From the NCBI GenBank assembly GCA_025351325.1, contig JANXWE010000061.1, positions 1 to 64,000 of the forward strand: a DNA stretch of 64,000 nucleotides. Reading direction: 5' to 3'. The stretch's first letter is position 1. The number at the start of each line of letters is the position of its first letter. The translations under genes were made by a program, and so were the position numbers. The stretch is from Fimbriiglobus sp. GTDB lineage: Bacteria > Planctomycetota > Planctomycetia > Gemmatales > Gemmataceae. This document shows, piece by piece, positions 25,205 to 34,618 of this stretch. Under the pieces are notes generated by a model. The model ran no database searches. It saw only the letters and a program-made list of their open reading frames with translations, and had not been told where the DNA came from.

Positions 25205-26143
25205 TCAGAACTTTGTCGGGTCGACGGTCTCATGCTTAATGTGCTTGCGGTTGAACGTATAGGTGATTTCCAACATCCCGGCTTGGGAAACGATCATCGC
25301 CGGGTAGCTGAACTCGCCGATTTCCGTTTCGAGGTCGTGAACCTTGTCCCAAGTTTTACCATTGTCGGTGGAGCGGGCCAAACTGAGCGGGGTTCGAAGC
25401 AGGGTGCTCGGGTTGTAGATTAAGAACAATTCTCCCTTCCCAGTCTCGACCACATCAATGCCAGAGCTCGGGTTGAGCAATTCCGTCGGTTCCGCGGCTG
25501 CCCACGTCTTCCCGCTGTCTTGGCTCTCGGCTCGGCAAATCCGTCGCGGGTCTCGGGATCGCATCAGGGCGACGATGGTCACCGACAGATCTTGATTACC
25601 CCGGATGGCGAACAACGTCGGTTGAATCTGGGCGAATCTCCCGGCGACACCAATTGGGGCGGAGCGTGTCCACGTGTGGCCGTCATCGGTCGACGTGTCC
25701 ACATAGGGCGTCCAACAGTTGTGGCTTTCGAGCGAGGTTCCCGCGTAGATGGTTCCGCGTACTTGAATGGGTTTGGCCCGCACCGGCCCGTAAAACCCGG
25801 CGGGTAGCATCGCCGGTTTGCTAAAAGTTTTTCCGCCATCGGTTGAGGTACGGACGTAACCCGTCCAATTTTCCGGCTTCGGCCCTGCTTTGTACCAGAG
25901 GTGCAGCGTTCCTTTGGCCGTGCGGAAGAGCACCGGATTCCAAGTCGGCTGGCCCGGTTCCGTGCCGACGACTTCGGGTTTGCTCCAAGCGGTGCCATCG
26001 TACCGGCTCAAGTAAATTTGCACGTCCTTGGCACCTTCGTCTTTGCCCCCGAACCACGCGGCCAGGAATCGGCCTTTCTCCACCTCCACAATCGTGGAAG
26101 CATGGCACGATGGCGTCGGCGGCTTGTCGAAGATCATGGGCAT
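25205..26143 (-). CDS. Sialidase-like BNR/Asp-box beta-propeller protein
   Basis: A 312-aa six-bladed-propeller protein with four Asp boxes (STDGGKTF, STDDGHTW, SQDSGKTW, STDNGKTW), as in sialidase and related exo-glycosidases. An Arg-containing start and EFSYPAMI near the end fit the family. There is no signal peptide at the chosen ATG, which has GGGAG 7 nt upstream, so it may act in the cytoplasm or use a non-classical route. It is 37 nt downstream of the secreted S9 peptidase gene on the same strand. Actual sialic acid activity is not shown; many such planctomycete proteins have other or no known substrates. Confidence 0.75.
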   Translation of the reverse strand: MPMIFDKPPTPSCHASTIVEVEKGRFLAAWFGGKDEGAKDVQIYLSRYDGTAWSKPEVVGTEPGQPTWNPVLFRTAKGTLHLWYKAGPKPENWTGYVRTSTDGGKTFSKPAMLPAGFYGPVRAKPIQVRGTIYAGTSLESHNCWTPYVDTSTDDGHTWTRSAPIGVAGRFAQIQPTLFAIRGNQDLSVTIVALMRSRDPRRICRAESQDSGKTWAAAEPTELLNPSSGIDVVETGKGELFLIYNPSTLLRTPLSLARSTDNGKTWDKVHDLETEIGEFSYPAMIVSQAGMLEITYTFNRKHIKHETVDPTKF

Positions 26144-26180
26144 GATGGAACTCCCGAATCAGTCGCGATTCTTTGGGTGG

Positions 26181-29100
26181 TTACTTCTTATCGTCGGGCT
26201 TGCCGAATAGCTTTTTCCACTGCTCCTTCTCCGTGTCCCGTTCGAGAAACGGCACACCCTTGACCATCCACTCGGGCATCGACGCCCCTTTGAGATGGTG
26301 GTCGAAGTACTGTTGCATCCGCAGCGTGTAATCGCGCTGGCAACTCTTCTTGGTCAGACCGTGCGGCTGGCCGTTGTAGTTGAGGAGGAACACCTCTTTG
26401 CCCAACCGCCGCAGGGCCAAATAGTATTCGATCCCCTGATACCACGGCACCGCGTCGTCGTTGTCGTTGTGCAGCATCAACAGCGGTGTGGTCACGCGGT
26501 CGGCCATGTAGATGGGGGAGTTTTCCAAATACTTCATCGGGGCTTGCCACGGAGTTTCGCCGATGCGGCTCTGCGATTTCTCATATTGAAACTGTCGCGG
26601 CAGCCCGGTGCCCCATCGGATCCCACCGTACGCACTCACCATGTTCGACACCGGCGCCCCCGCCACGGCCGCTTGGAAACGATCCGTCTGCGTGACCATA
26701 TACGCGATTTGATAACCGCCCCACGAGTGACCTTGGATGCCGATCGCTTTCTCGTTCACATAGCCTTTGTCCGCCACCGCTTGAATCGCCGACAGCACGC
26801 ATTTGAGGGCGCTCTGACCGGGGTAGCCAATCTTGTAAGCAATGTCCGGCATCAGCACCAAGTAGCCATTGCTGGCATAGTACGTCGGGTTGATGCTCGT
26901 TCCGACCGTCGGCAATCGGAAGGTGTGGTACGTGTCGGTGAGGCGTTCGTAGATGTAGACCATCATCGGGTACTTTTTGGCCGGATCAAAGTTCTCTGGC
27001 TTGATCAAGATCCCACTCAGGGCCACGCCGTCCAGGCTCTTGTACGAGATGATTTCGGATCGACCCCAATTGAATTCCCGAACTCGCGGATTGATGTCGG
27101 TCACCCGTTTCAGTTCGGCAAAGTCGGCATCGGTGGTGAAGTAGTCCGGATGGTCGCTGAAACTGCTGATGCTCAGGATCATCGTTTCCGCCGCTTTGGC
27201 TTTCGTCGGCGTACCGTAGCGGCGTGCCCCCATCACCAGCAGCTTCGGCTTCTGCTCCGGTAGCATCCGGTAGAAGCCGGTGTCCCGCGTTTGCAAATTC
27301 TCGACGCTCAACAACCACGGCTTCGCAGCGTCCAACCCGCGACTCGGTTCACCCGGTTTATCGTCCGGCTTCTCGACCCGCACCAGTCGAAACCGCAGAC
27401 CCAGTGTTCGCCCCACTTGCGTGTGATTCGTCGCTGCGCTGCCGTCCGCGGCGAGCTTCCAAATGTCGTAGCGATCGTACACGTACAGGAACTTGTCGTC
27501 GCTGCTCCAGCCGGCAACCCCATATGGTGGTATCGTCGCCGGGTGATCATCGTCTTCGTTGAAGAATTTTTCGACTAGCTTCCCACTCAGCTTCGTCTTC
27601 TTCCCATCCGGCAGATGAATGCTGAACCAGTTTTTACCATCGAAACCACTGAGGTACTTGTTGTGCGGCGAAGCGGTCATGCCGAATTCGGCTCGGGCCA
27701 GCGGCTTCGATTCCCCCGTGCGGATATTCACCAGCGAGTAATCGCCGACCACCGGAAACGCCCACGTCTGCCCGCGCACGGCTTTGTCGCTGTAGCCGAA
27801 ACCCCAATCGCCGAACGCCGGCACATTCACCACCAGAGCATCATCTTGCAAGTGGCGAAACTCTTTCGTGTCCAGCAAATAGACCGCCGTGAACGTCTTG
27901 CTCTTGTCGGCACCCGCCCGGACTTTTTGCATCGGTTGGATCGCTTCATCTTTCCAACTCCAGAGATCGAGGTTCACCGCATCCGGGTCGTTGCCGACAG
28001 GGGTTCTCTCGGTGGCGGGGCTGGCGTTCGGCTCCTTCTTCGCTTCCGGTTCCGCTGCCGATTTGTCCGGCCCCGTCGCCACGCTCAGTTTCAAACCATC
28101 GGCACTGAAGCTCATGCCACGGTCGGCAATCTGCCAGCCCTTCTTCATCCCGGCGGTCGTCGAATTCAAAATCTCCACGGCCGGTGACACTCGATTGACA
28201 GTCCAAGCGAGCACCATCGGCGACAACCCCGCCGCTAACGGCACCGCGTTGACCACGACTTGGGCTTTGCCGGGTCGTTCCCAGAGATAAACGTGCGGTT
28301 TAGCTGGTGGGGGCGGGAGAACGGTCGACGCCTCACGAAATACGAACGCCAGTTTCGTCTGTTTTTCATCCCAGGTCAGCCGGGAATATTGACCGGGGCC
28401 ACTCTTGAGTGCGGTCGCCGACGCCGGTGCAAATAGGTCGGCAAAGTAGACCCCGGCCTGCTCAGGCTTCTTCGTCCCGGCGATGTATGTGATCTGTTTC
28501 ACATCGGCCGTGATGGTGAAATCGGAAACTTCTGGGAAGGTCGATTCTAAACCATCGACCAAACGGATCACCACCAGATCCCCCGCCGTTGGAGTCACCG
28601 GAACCGCCGGACGCGGACGGTTGCCCCCTTGGCCCGGTGGTTGATCGAGCTTCGCTGATCCCGCCTCTTTCGGCATCGGCGCCGTCTCGAGCTTCGCCTC
28701 GACTTTCGGTTCGGGCTTTGGCTCTTTGGTCAGCACCAACACCCCCGCGCCATCCCCCAGAATGTTGAAGCTCTTCACCGCGGGGTACCGCTTCACAATT
28801 TGCCCGCTCGCCAAATCGAGGCACGCCAGTACCGTCCGCGGCATCGTGTCCGGCTTCTTCTTCTCCGCTTTCGCCGCATCGACCACGGCCTTTGTTGGCA
28901 CCAACGGGAAGTAGAGAAACTTCGAGTCGGGTGTGAATTGTGGGCCACCGGTTAAGCTGCCCAAACTGGCCGGTACCACAGGCGGAGTCACCGGGGCCAC
29001 CGGCACTTGATCCTCTTCATCGTCATCAATACTCGGGGCACCTGGAACTGGAATCGGCTTGCCACCGATGGCGATTTTCGTTTCCGAATTCGTCCTGAGA

Positions 29101-29306
29101 TTCTTGACGATCAAGCTGGCATCGCCAGTGACCGGGCTTTGCACGTAGGCCACAAATTGACCGTTCGGCGACAGCGTGACCCCGGTGGCCGTGTTCCAAA
29201 TGTCGTAGTCCGCGTGGGTCAGCACCCGCTTCGTGGGAGTGTCTTGGGCCACGGTCGCCAAGGTCAAAATGCCGACGATGACGAGTGAAAACCAGGTGCG
29301 AAGCAT
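26181..29306 (-). CDS. Secreted S9 family peptidase (prolyl oligopeptidase/acylaminoacyl type)
   Basis: A large serine peptidase of the alpha/beta-hydrolase plus beta-propeller type. The start at 29306 gives a clean signal peptide (MLRTWFSLVIVGILTLATVAQ). The catalytic triad, in track numbering, is S877 in GHSWGGY, the aspartate near 966 in LHNDNDDAVPW, and H998 in GQPHGL. At over 1000 residues it is clearly longer than the usual 650-750; the surplus is Pro/Lys/Glu-rich inserts in the propeller (KPEPKVEAKLE, KKEPNASPATE). It probably degrades peptides in the periplasm. The sialidase-like gene follows in the same direction. Confidence 0.9.
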   Translation of the reverse strand: MLRTWFSLVIVGILTLATVAQDTPTKRVLTHADYDIWNTATGVTLSPNGQFVAYVQSPVTGDASLIVKNLRTNSETKIAIGGKPIPVPGAPSIDDDEEDQVPVAPVTPPVVPASLGSLTGGPQFTPDSKFLYFPLVPTKAVVDAAKAEKKKPDTMPRTVLACLDLASGQIVKRYPAVKSFNILGDGAGVLVLTKEPKPEPKVEAKLETAPMPKEAGSAKLDQPPGQGGNRPRPAVPVTPTAGDLVVIRLVDGLESTFPEVSDFTITADVKQITYIAGTKKPEQAGVYFADLFAPASATALKSGPGQYSRLTWDEKQTKLAFVFREASTVLPPPPAKPHVYLWERPGKAQVVVNAVPLAAGLSPMVLAWTVNRVSPAVEILNSTTAGMKKGWQIADRGMSFSADGLKLSVATGPDKSAAEPEAKKEPNASPATERTPVGNDPDAVNLDLWSWKDEAIQPMQKVRAGADKSKTFTAVYLLDTKEFRHLQDDALVVNVPAFGDWGFGYSDKAVRGQTWAFPVVGDYSLVNIRTGESKPLARAEFGMTASPHNKYLSGFDGKNWFSIHLPDGKKTKLSGKLVEKFFNEDDDHPATIPPYGVAGWSSDDKFLYVYDRYDIWKLAADGSAATNHTQVGRTLGLRFRLVRVEKPDDKPGEPSRGLDAAKPWLLSVENLQTRDTGFYRMLPEQKPKLLVMGARRYGTPTKAKAAETMILSISSFSDHPDYFTTDADFAELKRVTDINPRVREFNWGRSEIISYKSLDGVALSGILIKPENFDPAKKYPMMVYIYERLTDTYHTFRLPTVGTSINPTYYASNGYLVLMPDIAYKIGYPGQSALKCVLSAIQAVADKGYVNEKAIGIQGHSWGGYQIAYMVTQTDRFQAAVAGAPVSNMVSAYGGIRWGTGLPRQFQYEKSQSRIGETPWQAPMKYLENSPIYMADRVTTPLLMLHNDNDDAVPWYQGIEYYLALRRLGKEVFLLNYNGQPHGLTKKSCQRDYTLRMQQYFDHHLKGASMPEWMVKGVPFLERDTEKEQWKKLFGKPDDKK

Positions 29307-29393
29307 GGGCAAGACCCAAAGTGCAAATGAGCGGGATACGCCTGATTTATGCACCTTGGGGTATTTGGGTGGTCTATTCCGCCAGAAATTCGC

Positions 29394-30593
29394 TCAATGC
29401 CCCCGGCGGATGTCCGACGGGGGATAGCGCACTTCAATCTGGTACACCTTTTTCGTCCGACAATGGATTTCCCACGTCTCCGGGTCGATCCGTTCCGGTA
29501 CCGCGACCCGGTGGATATCGACCGTCGCGTGGAAGCCCCGTTCCCAGAGCACGTCGATCACCATCCGCAGCGCCAGCGGATCGCCGAGCAGGCATTCCTC
29601 GCTGTTGATCTGGGCGTGCCCGGACATGGCATGGGCACGCACGATCGGGATGATTTTGGATTCGATGAGCTGCACGACCGCGGCGAACACGGCCCGGTGC
29701 TCGAGCACGTACGCTTCCAACCGGCTCACCAATTCCTGCCGGGCGTGCAGCCCGAGTTGCGTGGCGATCGGAATGCTTTGGATCAAGTCGAACACGTCCG
29801 GGCTGAGTTCGAGCGAGCTTTGGTACGTGAACTCCCGGAGGATATTCTGCTGCACCTCGGGCAGGCCGCCCTCGGCATCGATGAAGTGGAAGTGGAAGAT
29901 CTTCCGCAGCGATTGCAACGCCTCGAAATTCGCATCCTTGAACGCTTTGTAGCGTTTGCGGCACAACGCCGGATCAAGATCAGTGACCCGCTCTTCCTGC
30001 GATTCCCCAATCTGCGACTCCGCCACCTGGCGGTTGTGTTCGCGGATGTTGCGACCCCGTGCCAACTGCCGTTGCACGCTGACTTCTTCGGTGACGAACA
30101 GCAGAGCGATCCGAAACATCGGCTTTCGAAACGGTCGAACGGAAACGGTGCCCCCCTGCTGAGCGTGCAGTTCGAGCATCGCGTGGTAGAACAACTTCAA
30201 GCACTCGACCTGTACTTTGGTACGCGGAAAGCCATCGACGATGACCCCCTCCTGATACTGCGGGTCGAGCAACTCTTCGAGCAGCAAGCCGATCACTTCT
30301 CGGTCGCCGACCATCTGCCCGGCATTCTTGATGGCCATGGCCTGGGGCGTCGTCAGCAAACTACTCACGACGATCGGCGGCGCGGTGATGTCGCGCGCCT
30401 CGGCGATAAATGGTGTGTTAGTACCCTTCCCCGCTCCGGGCGCTCCTCCGAGCCAGATGAACTCGCCGGGGAACTTTAGGTTGTCGCGGCCGTATTTTTC
30501 CAGCAGGTCGACCCAGACACCCGAGAAAATCAGCTGGGCATCTTTAATTTCGAGATCGGGAACCGCACGGACAGCGGAGATCGGCTCGCTCAT
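29394..30593 (-). CDS. Adenylate-kinase-like nucleoside monophosphate kinase with C-terminal extension
   Basis: A protein of about 399 aa. A P-loop GGAPGAGKGT (track 53-62) and VIVDGFPRTKVQ further on are the signature of the adenylate kinase family. The kinase part ends near residue 250, and about 150 further residues (AVFAAVVQLIESKIIPIVR, ALRMVIDVLWERGFHATV) form an unassigned domain, so the protein is nearly twice the usual 180-215 aa. I prefer the ATG at 30593 over the track's GTG start. A true adk is expected elsewhere in the genome, making this a paralogue with a special role. Its leader holds a structured repeat. Confidence 0.75.
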   Translation of the reverse strand: MSEPISAVRAVPDLEIKDAQLIFSGVWVDLLEKYGRDNLKFPGEFIWLGGAPGAGKGTNTPFIAEARDITAPPIVVSSLLTTPQAMAIKNAGQMVGDREVIGLLLEELLDPQYQEGVIVDGFPRTKVQVECLKLFYHAMLELHAQQGGTVSVRPFRKPMFRIALLFVTEEVSVQRQLARGRNIREHNRQVAESQIGESQEERVTDLDPALCRKRYKAFKDANFEALQSLRKIFHFHFIDAEGGLPEVQQNILREFTYQSSLELSPDVFDLIQSIPIATQLGLHARQELVSRLEAYVLEHRAVFAAVVQLIESKIIPIVRAHAMSGHAQINSEECLLGDPLALRMVIDVLWERGFHATVDIHRVAVPERIDPETWEIHCRTKKVYQIEVRYPPSDIRRGH

Positions 30594-30600
30594 AAGAATG

Positions 30601-30799
30601 GCCACCGGAGGGACATCGAACAGTTGTGGTACACGACAGCCGCCCGGCGGGTAGGTCGATAATCCGCTTCGTGGCTCTTCGCACGTCGCCTCGGGTCGGC
30701 CACGTGGGTTGATCCTCCGGTTTTACCCCGAAGGGGTACCATTCCACAGCCCAGGGTCGCCGCTTCGGCGCACCCCGGGTCAGCGAGGCTGGGTCAACT
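30601..30799 (-). repeat. Structured intergenic repeat-like leader
   Basis: About 200 bp upstream of the adk-like gene. Perfect small hairpins include TACCCC-gaa-GGGGTA (30724-30738) and CGCCG-ctt-CGGCG (30758-30770); the latter sits in a longer nested stem (CCAGGGT..ACCCCGG, AGCCCAG..). It resembles an intergenic repeat I have seen in planctomycete and other genomes whose false translation reads like 'PWAVEWYPFG'. That recollection was not checked. Confidence 0.45.
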
Positions 30800-31234
30800 T
30801 CAATACCCCCAATCCAGCTTCGCCGGAGCACCACGTTCCGCAACACTCAGCGCATCACCGATCTCGGCAGCGGTCGCTGAACTCGGCAACTGCTTCCAGA
30901 TCGCCAACGCTTTGAAATCCCCTTTCTGCAACCCTAGCACGACGATTCCCGAAACGGGTTCCCCTTCAATTTTGTACTCCGGCACCCGGCAGAAGATCGC
31001 GGTCGAATGCGGCAGTTCCTTGGCCTTCCCGTGGCAATCACCGATGAACAATACGAGTGGCTGGCCGGATTGAAGTGCTTCAGCCCGGCAGGTCTGAACG
31101 TCCGTTCGACATTTTCCACAACCGTGGCTGCTGAGTGCGAGCGCCACCCGCACCCGGCGGTCGCCAGTATCGTCGGCCATTGACAGCGACATGACAGTGA
31201 TCATCATCGACAGTGCAAACAAGCAACGAATCAT
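30800..31234 (-). CDS. Small secreted cysteine-containing protein, possibly thioredoxin-fold
   Basis: A 144-aa protein starting at the ATG at 31234, which overlaps the stop of the papain-like gene (ATGA). It has a signal peptide (MIRCLFALSMMITVMSLSMA), then SSHGCGKCRTDVQTC and QPLVLFIGDCHGKAKELP. The last phrase looks like strand beta1 and the active-site turn of a degraded thioredoxin fold, with C-x-K-C and further cysteines that could form disulfides outside the cytoplasm. Tight coupling to the papain-like protease suggests a joint role such as inhibitor, chaperone or substrate. No family could be named with certainty. Confidence 0.6.
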   Translation of the reverse strand: MIRCLFALSMMITVMSLSMADDTGDRRVRVALALSSHGCGKCRTDVQTCRAEALQSGQPLVLFIGDCHGKAKELPHSTAIFCRVPEYKIEGEPVSGIVVLGLQKGDFKALAIWKQLPSSATAAEIGDALSVAERGAPAKLDWGY

Positions 31235-32394
31235 TTCAAACTCCGAACGGGGTGAATGGTGGCGAAGTCTTGTGCTGGCACCAGTGGCCGTTGTGTGAAC
31301 CAATCGAGTTCGCGTTTCGGGAAGCCCGCGAGATCGGCGAGTGAGTACGAATCCCCTTGGGCGACCATCACATCAATGATTCGAGCATCGGCCCAAAATC
31401 CGGCCTTCGGCGCGTCTGCGGGCCATGTTGGCCCGAGGTGGGCCTCGTCGCCCCAACTGTTCAACAAGAACGCACCGGGGCGACTACCTCCACGTATCCC
31501 GATGATGGCCAAGCAGTGGGGCCAAGTGCCACGCGGTTTGCAAAACCCCTCCGCATCGCGGTGGCCCGGTGACGAATCCGGATCGGCAAAACCTTGGTTG
31601 CTACAGACTGCCACCGGGTAGCCTTGGGCGATGCTCCGTTGCACCTCACTCCACGACGTCACCAGTGCCGTCGCCTTCACCGGGTGCTTTTTTGCAGCCA
31701 TTTCAATTTCACGTGGCACACCAGATTCACCGAATCGCCGCGCTCGCTGGGGGTCGAACTGCGTCAAATCGGCACTCGGATAATACTGCATCGGCGCGAC
31801 TCCGAAATCCCGCACCGCCTCCCGTGCCCAGGCACCGACCGAGCCATCACCCCGAATGCGACCGTGCCCCACTTCCACACGGCTGAGTCCGTAAATCACC
31901 TCGGCCGAGAGCGGCTTGAACTCGCCGCCTTTCGTGATCACCTGCACCGCTTGGCAGACATCCGCGGCATGTTTCCAACCGCAACCGACGCAGCAGCCGA
32001 CCTCGCGTTGATCGACGTTCGGATACCACGGGTCACTGCGATTGGCGGCCTGTCGCACCGCCTGCCAAAGGAACGTATCCGGGATCGTGTCGCCGAGTGC
32101 GACTTGACCGGCCGGGGTCTTGCCGAACAGCAGCGGGGCTGTCCGACCGTGCGATTCGGCAATCGCGTCCGGATCGTTCAGCCAACCGAAACTCGGGAGG
32201 GACTCTTTGCTCGATTGCGTGTTGGGCGTCGGTGCATCTTCGACGACCGGGGGTTGAATAACGATGCCTTTGGTCGCCAGCCAGGCGACTAGGATCGACA
32301 GCAGCAGACTCACGCCGATGTTGACCAAGTGCCGGGTCAGTGGATGGCTGAGGCTGGGAAACGAAGCTGGGGCGGCCGGAATTTCTTCGGGCAT
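31231..32394 (-). CDS. Membrane-anchored papain-like (C1-fold) cysteine peptidase
   Basis: A 387-aa protein with an N-terminal cytoplasmic tail and one membrane helix (about 24-41), the rest being outside. The papain arrangement is visible: Q129 and GCCVGCGWKHA with the likely nucleophile C138, H293 in WPHCLAIIGI, and N312 in LLNSWGD. The extra cysteines around the nucleophile (134, 135, 138, 147) are unusual. Predicted to cleave peptides or transfer acyl groups in the periplasm. It lies 33 nt after a secreted helical protein gene and overlaps the small cysteine protein gene by 4 nt. Confidence 0.75.
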   Translation of the reverse strand: MPEEIPAAPASFPSLSHPLTRHLVNIGVSLLLSILVAWLATKGIVIQPPVVEDAPTPNTQSSKESLPSFGWLNDPDAIAESHGRTAPLLFGKTPAGQVALGDTIPDTFLWQAVRQAANRSDPWYPNVDQREVGCCVGCGWKHAADVCQAVQVITKGGEFKPLSAEVIYGLSRVEVGHGRIRGDGSVGAWAREAVRDFGVAPMQYYPSADLTQFDPQRARRFGESGVPREIEMAAKKHPVKATALVTSWSEVQRSIAQGYPVAVCSNQGFADPDSSPGHRDAEGFCKPRGTWPHCLAIIGIRGGSRPGAFLLNSWGDEAHLGPTWPADAPKAGFWADARIIDVMVAQGDSYSLADLAGFPKRELDWFTQRPLVPAQDFATIHPVRSLK

Positions 32395-32427
32395 GGGAAG
32401 ACTCCACAGGGTGTAAATCAGGGGAAA

Positions 32428-33081
32428 CTACTTCAACGTGGCGAGTGCGGCCGAGAGCTTGGCGAAAAGTTTCTTGGCCTTCTTCCGCGTCTCGGCATCC
32501 AACGGGCCATCGAACGGGAAGATGCTGCCGAGTTCCTCAGCCACGGCTTTGCGAACCGCGACCAAGCCCTCCGGCACCAGCGACTTCGCCGCATCGCGGA
32601 TGCGGCCGATCAACTCCGCGATGGTCGTCACATCGGTGCGATCCGCGAATGCGGCCGCTTGGCGATACAGCTCGATCAGTTCGGCGAGATCGAGTCGTTT
32701 CTTGGCCGGTTCGCGGCTGTCGAGATCGAACGCCAACTGCAACCGCTTCGCCATGGGTTCACCCGGTTCCGGTGTGGGGGCCGGGTCACCGACGACGATC
32801 ACCAAGCGAACCGGTTCGGCGTCGCCGGTGACGACGAGAATCCGGTAACGCCCCTTTCCGGCAGCGGCAAACGTCGCCGCTTTGCCGTCGAGATCGGGGC
32901 GCAGTTCGCACCCGTCATCGACCGAAATCCAACGGGATTTCTCCGGTGCGGTCAACACCGTGAGGATCGAATCGGCGCGGATTTCCATCCAGACCGGTAC
33001 GGGGATTCGGTCGGCCTTACCCACGCCGACGGGATTCGCCGCGTGCAGCATCAACGCGACCAGGATTGCTGGCAAAGCCAT
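32428..33081 (-). CDS. Secreted protein of unknown function
   Basis: A 217-aa protein from the ATG at 33081, with GGAG 6 nt before it. The N-terminus is a signal-like segment (MALPAILVALMLHAANPVG). A beta-rich part follows (WMEIRADSILTVLTAPEKSRWIS, YRILVVTGDAEPVRLVIVVGDP), resembling a small Ig-like or carbohydrate-binding fold, then a helical Ala/Lys/Leu-rich C-terminal half. It leads the three-gene run with the papain-like protein. No recognised family. Confidence 0.65.
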   Translation of the reverse strand: MALPAILVALMLHAANPVGVGKADRIPVPVWMEIRADSILTVLTAPEKSRWISVDDGCELRPDLDGKAATFAAAGKGRYRILVVTGDAEPVRLVIVVGDPAPTPEPGEPMAKRLQLAFDLDSREPAKKRLDLAELIELYRQAAAFADRTDVTTIAELIGRIRDAAKSLVPEGLVAVRKAVAEELGSIFPFDGPLDAETRKKAKKLFAKLSAALATLK

Positions 33082-33238
33082 GGGATTCTCCGAAAAACGG
33101 GGGACGGTGGAATGTGAACAAACGTGAGCCACAAGGATATAAGATCCAGTTGTACACCTGTCAAACGAACTTGGCAAAGTTTTTCGAAATGATCCGATTT
33201 GTGCTGAAAACTGGGGAAGAAAAAGGCGACTTCCGTGA

Positions 33239-34618
33239 TCAGGCACGATTCCTCAGTCGGTATAACCAGCCGAGGATGACGAAGCTCAAGTAGGCCCGAA
33301 ACGGGGCGAGCAATCCATATTCCACCAGCGAAAATCCGGCCCGATGCGCACTGTCCATGGCCCAAATGTAAGTTTGATCCGGGATCGCCAAGCCGACGAC
33401 AAGGAGCCAAAAGCCGGCGGCGGTCGTGGAACGGCAGCGGCGGTGACCGATCACCGCCAGCGAAACGAGGTGGAAGATTTCGTAGTGATCCCAAGCAATC
33501 GGAGAGAGGATCGGGATCAGCGACAGACCCAGTGCGACGTTGTATTCCAGCGGAAATTCGCGTGGATCACGGCTCGTGAACGGCAGCAACTCGCGCCGGA
33601 ATAGACCGGCGACCAACACGATCGCCGACGCCTGCCATGCGAACTTCGCCCAGTGAAACGGCAATCCGAAGTACCGAAATCCACGGGCCAAAGCACCGAG
33701 CAACGAGATGTTGGCCGGGTACGCCGCATATTCTGCGATTACTTCTTGAGTCGTTTCGTGATAGTCTTGAAGATCCGACCACGGCACGATCAGCACGATC
33801 AATCCGGCGGCGAGAATCAACGTGCCCAATGCGGCTAAGAACGTCGATCGCTTTCTGACCGATAACACGATCAACACGATGGCCGGGACGATTTTCAACA
33901 GCGACGCCACAGCGATCAAAACCCCTGCCAACACCGTCCGTTCGTTCCGAATCGCGTGCCAACTCATTACCGCCAAAGCCAACAGCATCAGCCCCGGTTG
34001 TTGCAACCGGATGACGGTGACCACCGGTTCCCAGCCGAACACCACAAAGACGACGCCAAACCAAAGAAGTGGCGCATCGGCAGGCCAAAATTCCTGGTGC
34101 AGAATCCGCAGCACGACTGCCAACGAAAAAATACCGATGATCGAATAGGCGATCTGCGTCCCCAGAATTCCGAAGGCACTCACGAACGGAACGGTGAACA
34201 GGGTCATAGCGGGTGGATGCGCCTGCACCCAATGCTCATGCAGCATCAGCCGCCTTTGCTCGGCTTCGCGGGCCGCCAAGCTCGGAAACGATTCCAGCAG
34301 CGAATAGCGTGGCCCCTCGCGTTCCAAGGCTTCCCCGATTTTCACGTTCATATCGTGCGGGTGCATCGGCCGCCCCGCCGCGAACTCCTCGGCCGCGATA
34401 ATGTCTTGCATGACATCGCGTGGAACCGTGTACGACCGGTAGATGCCAAGGGCCAGTTGTCCAAACGATCCCAGTGCGATTACGACCACAAGTACCAATT
34501 GCACACGAGTGCCCAACCGACGGGGGCCTAGTCCGCAAGTCCAGAGGAAACCGGCGAGCGCCAGCATCAGCGTCGGATCGAGAAGACCGGTCTTCAACAG
34601 TTCGGAAAGTGAGTTCAC
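33239..34618 (-). CDS. Multi-spanning GT87-type mannosyltransferase-like protein
   Basis: A protein of about 459 aa with nine or more hydrophobic helices and the pattern of GT-C glycosyltransferases of the DUF2029/GT87 group (polyprenyl-phosphate-mannose-dependent). Family-like features are the acidic/basic first outer loop (RDVMQDIIAAEEFAAGRPMHPHD) and WVQAHPPAMTLFTVPF. I place the start at a GTG at 34618 that overlaps the stop of the CocE-like gene (GTGA). The track's longer N-terminus lies inside that gene and is unlikely. Acceptor unknown. Confidence 0.72.
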   Translation of the reverse strand: MNSLSELLKTGLLDPTLMLALAGFLWTCGLGPRRLGTRVQLVLVVVIALGSFGQLALGIYRSYTVPRDVMQDIIAAEEFAAGRPMHPHDMNVKIGEALEREGPRYSLLESFPSLAAREAEQRRLMLHEHWVQAHPPAMTLFTVPFVSAFGILGTQIAYSIIGIFSLAVVLRILHQEFWPADAPLLWFGVVFVVFGWEPVVTVIRLQQPGLMLLALAVMSWHAIRNERTVLAGVLIAVASLLKIVPAIVLIVLSVRKRSTFLAALGTLILAAGLIVLIVPWSDLQDYHETTQEVIAEYAAYPANISLLGALARGFRYFGLPFHWAKFAWQASAIVLVAGLFRRELLPFTSRDPREFPLEYNVALGLSLIPILSPIAWDHYEIFHLVSLAVIGHRRCRSTTAAGFWLLVVGLAIPDQTYIWAMDSAHRAGFSLVEYGLLAPFRAYLSFVILGWLYRLRNRA

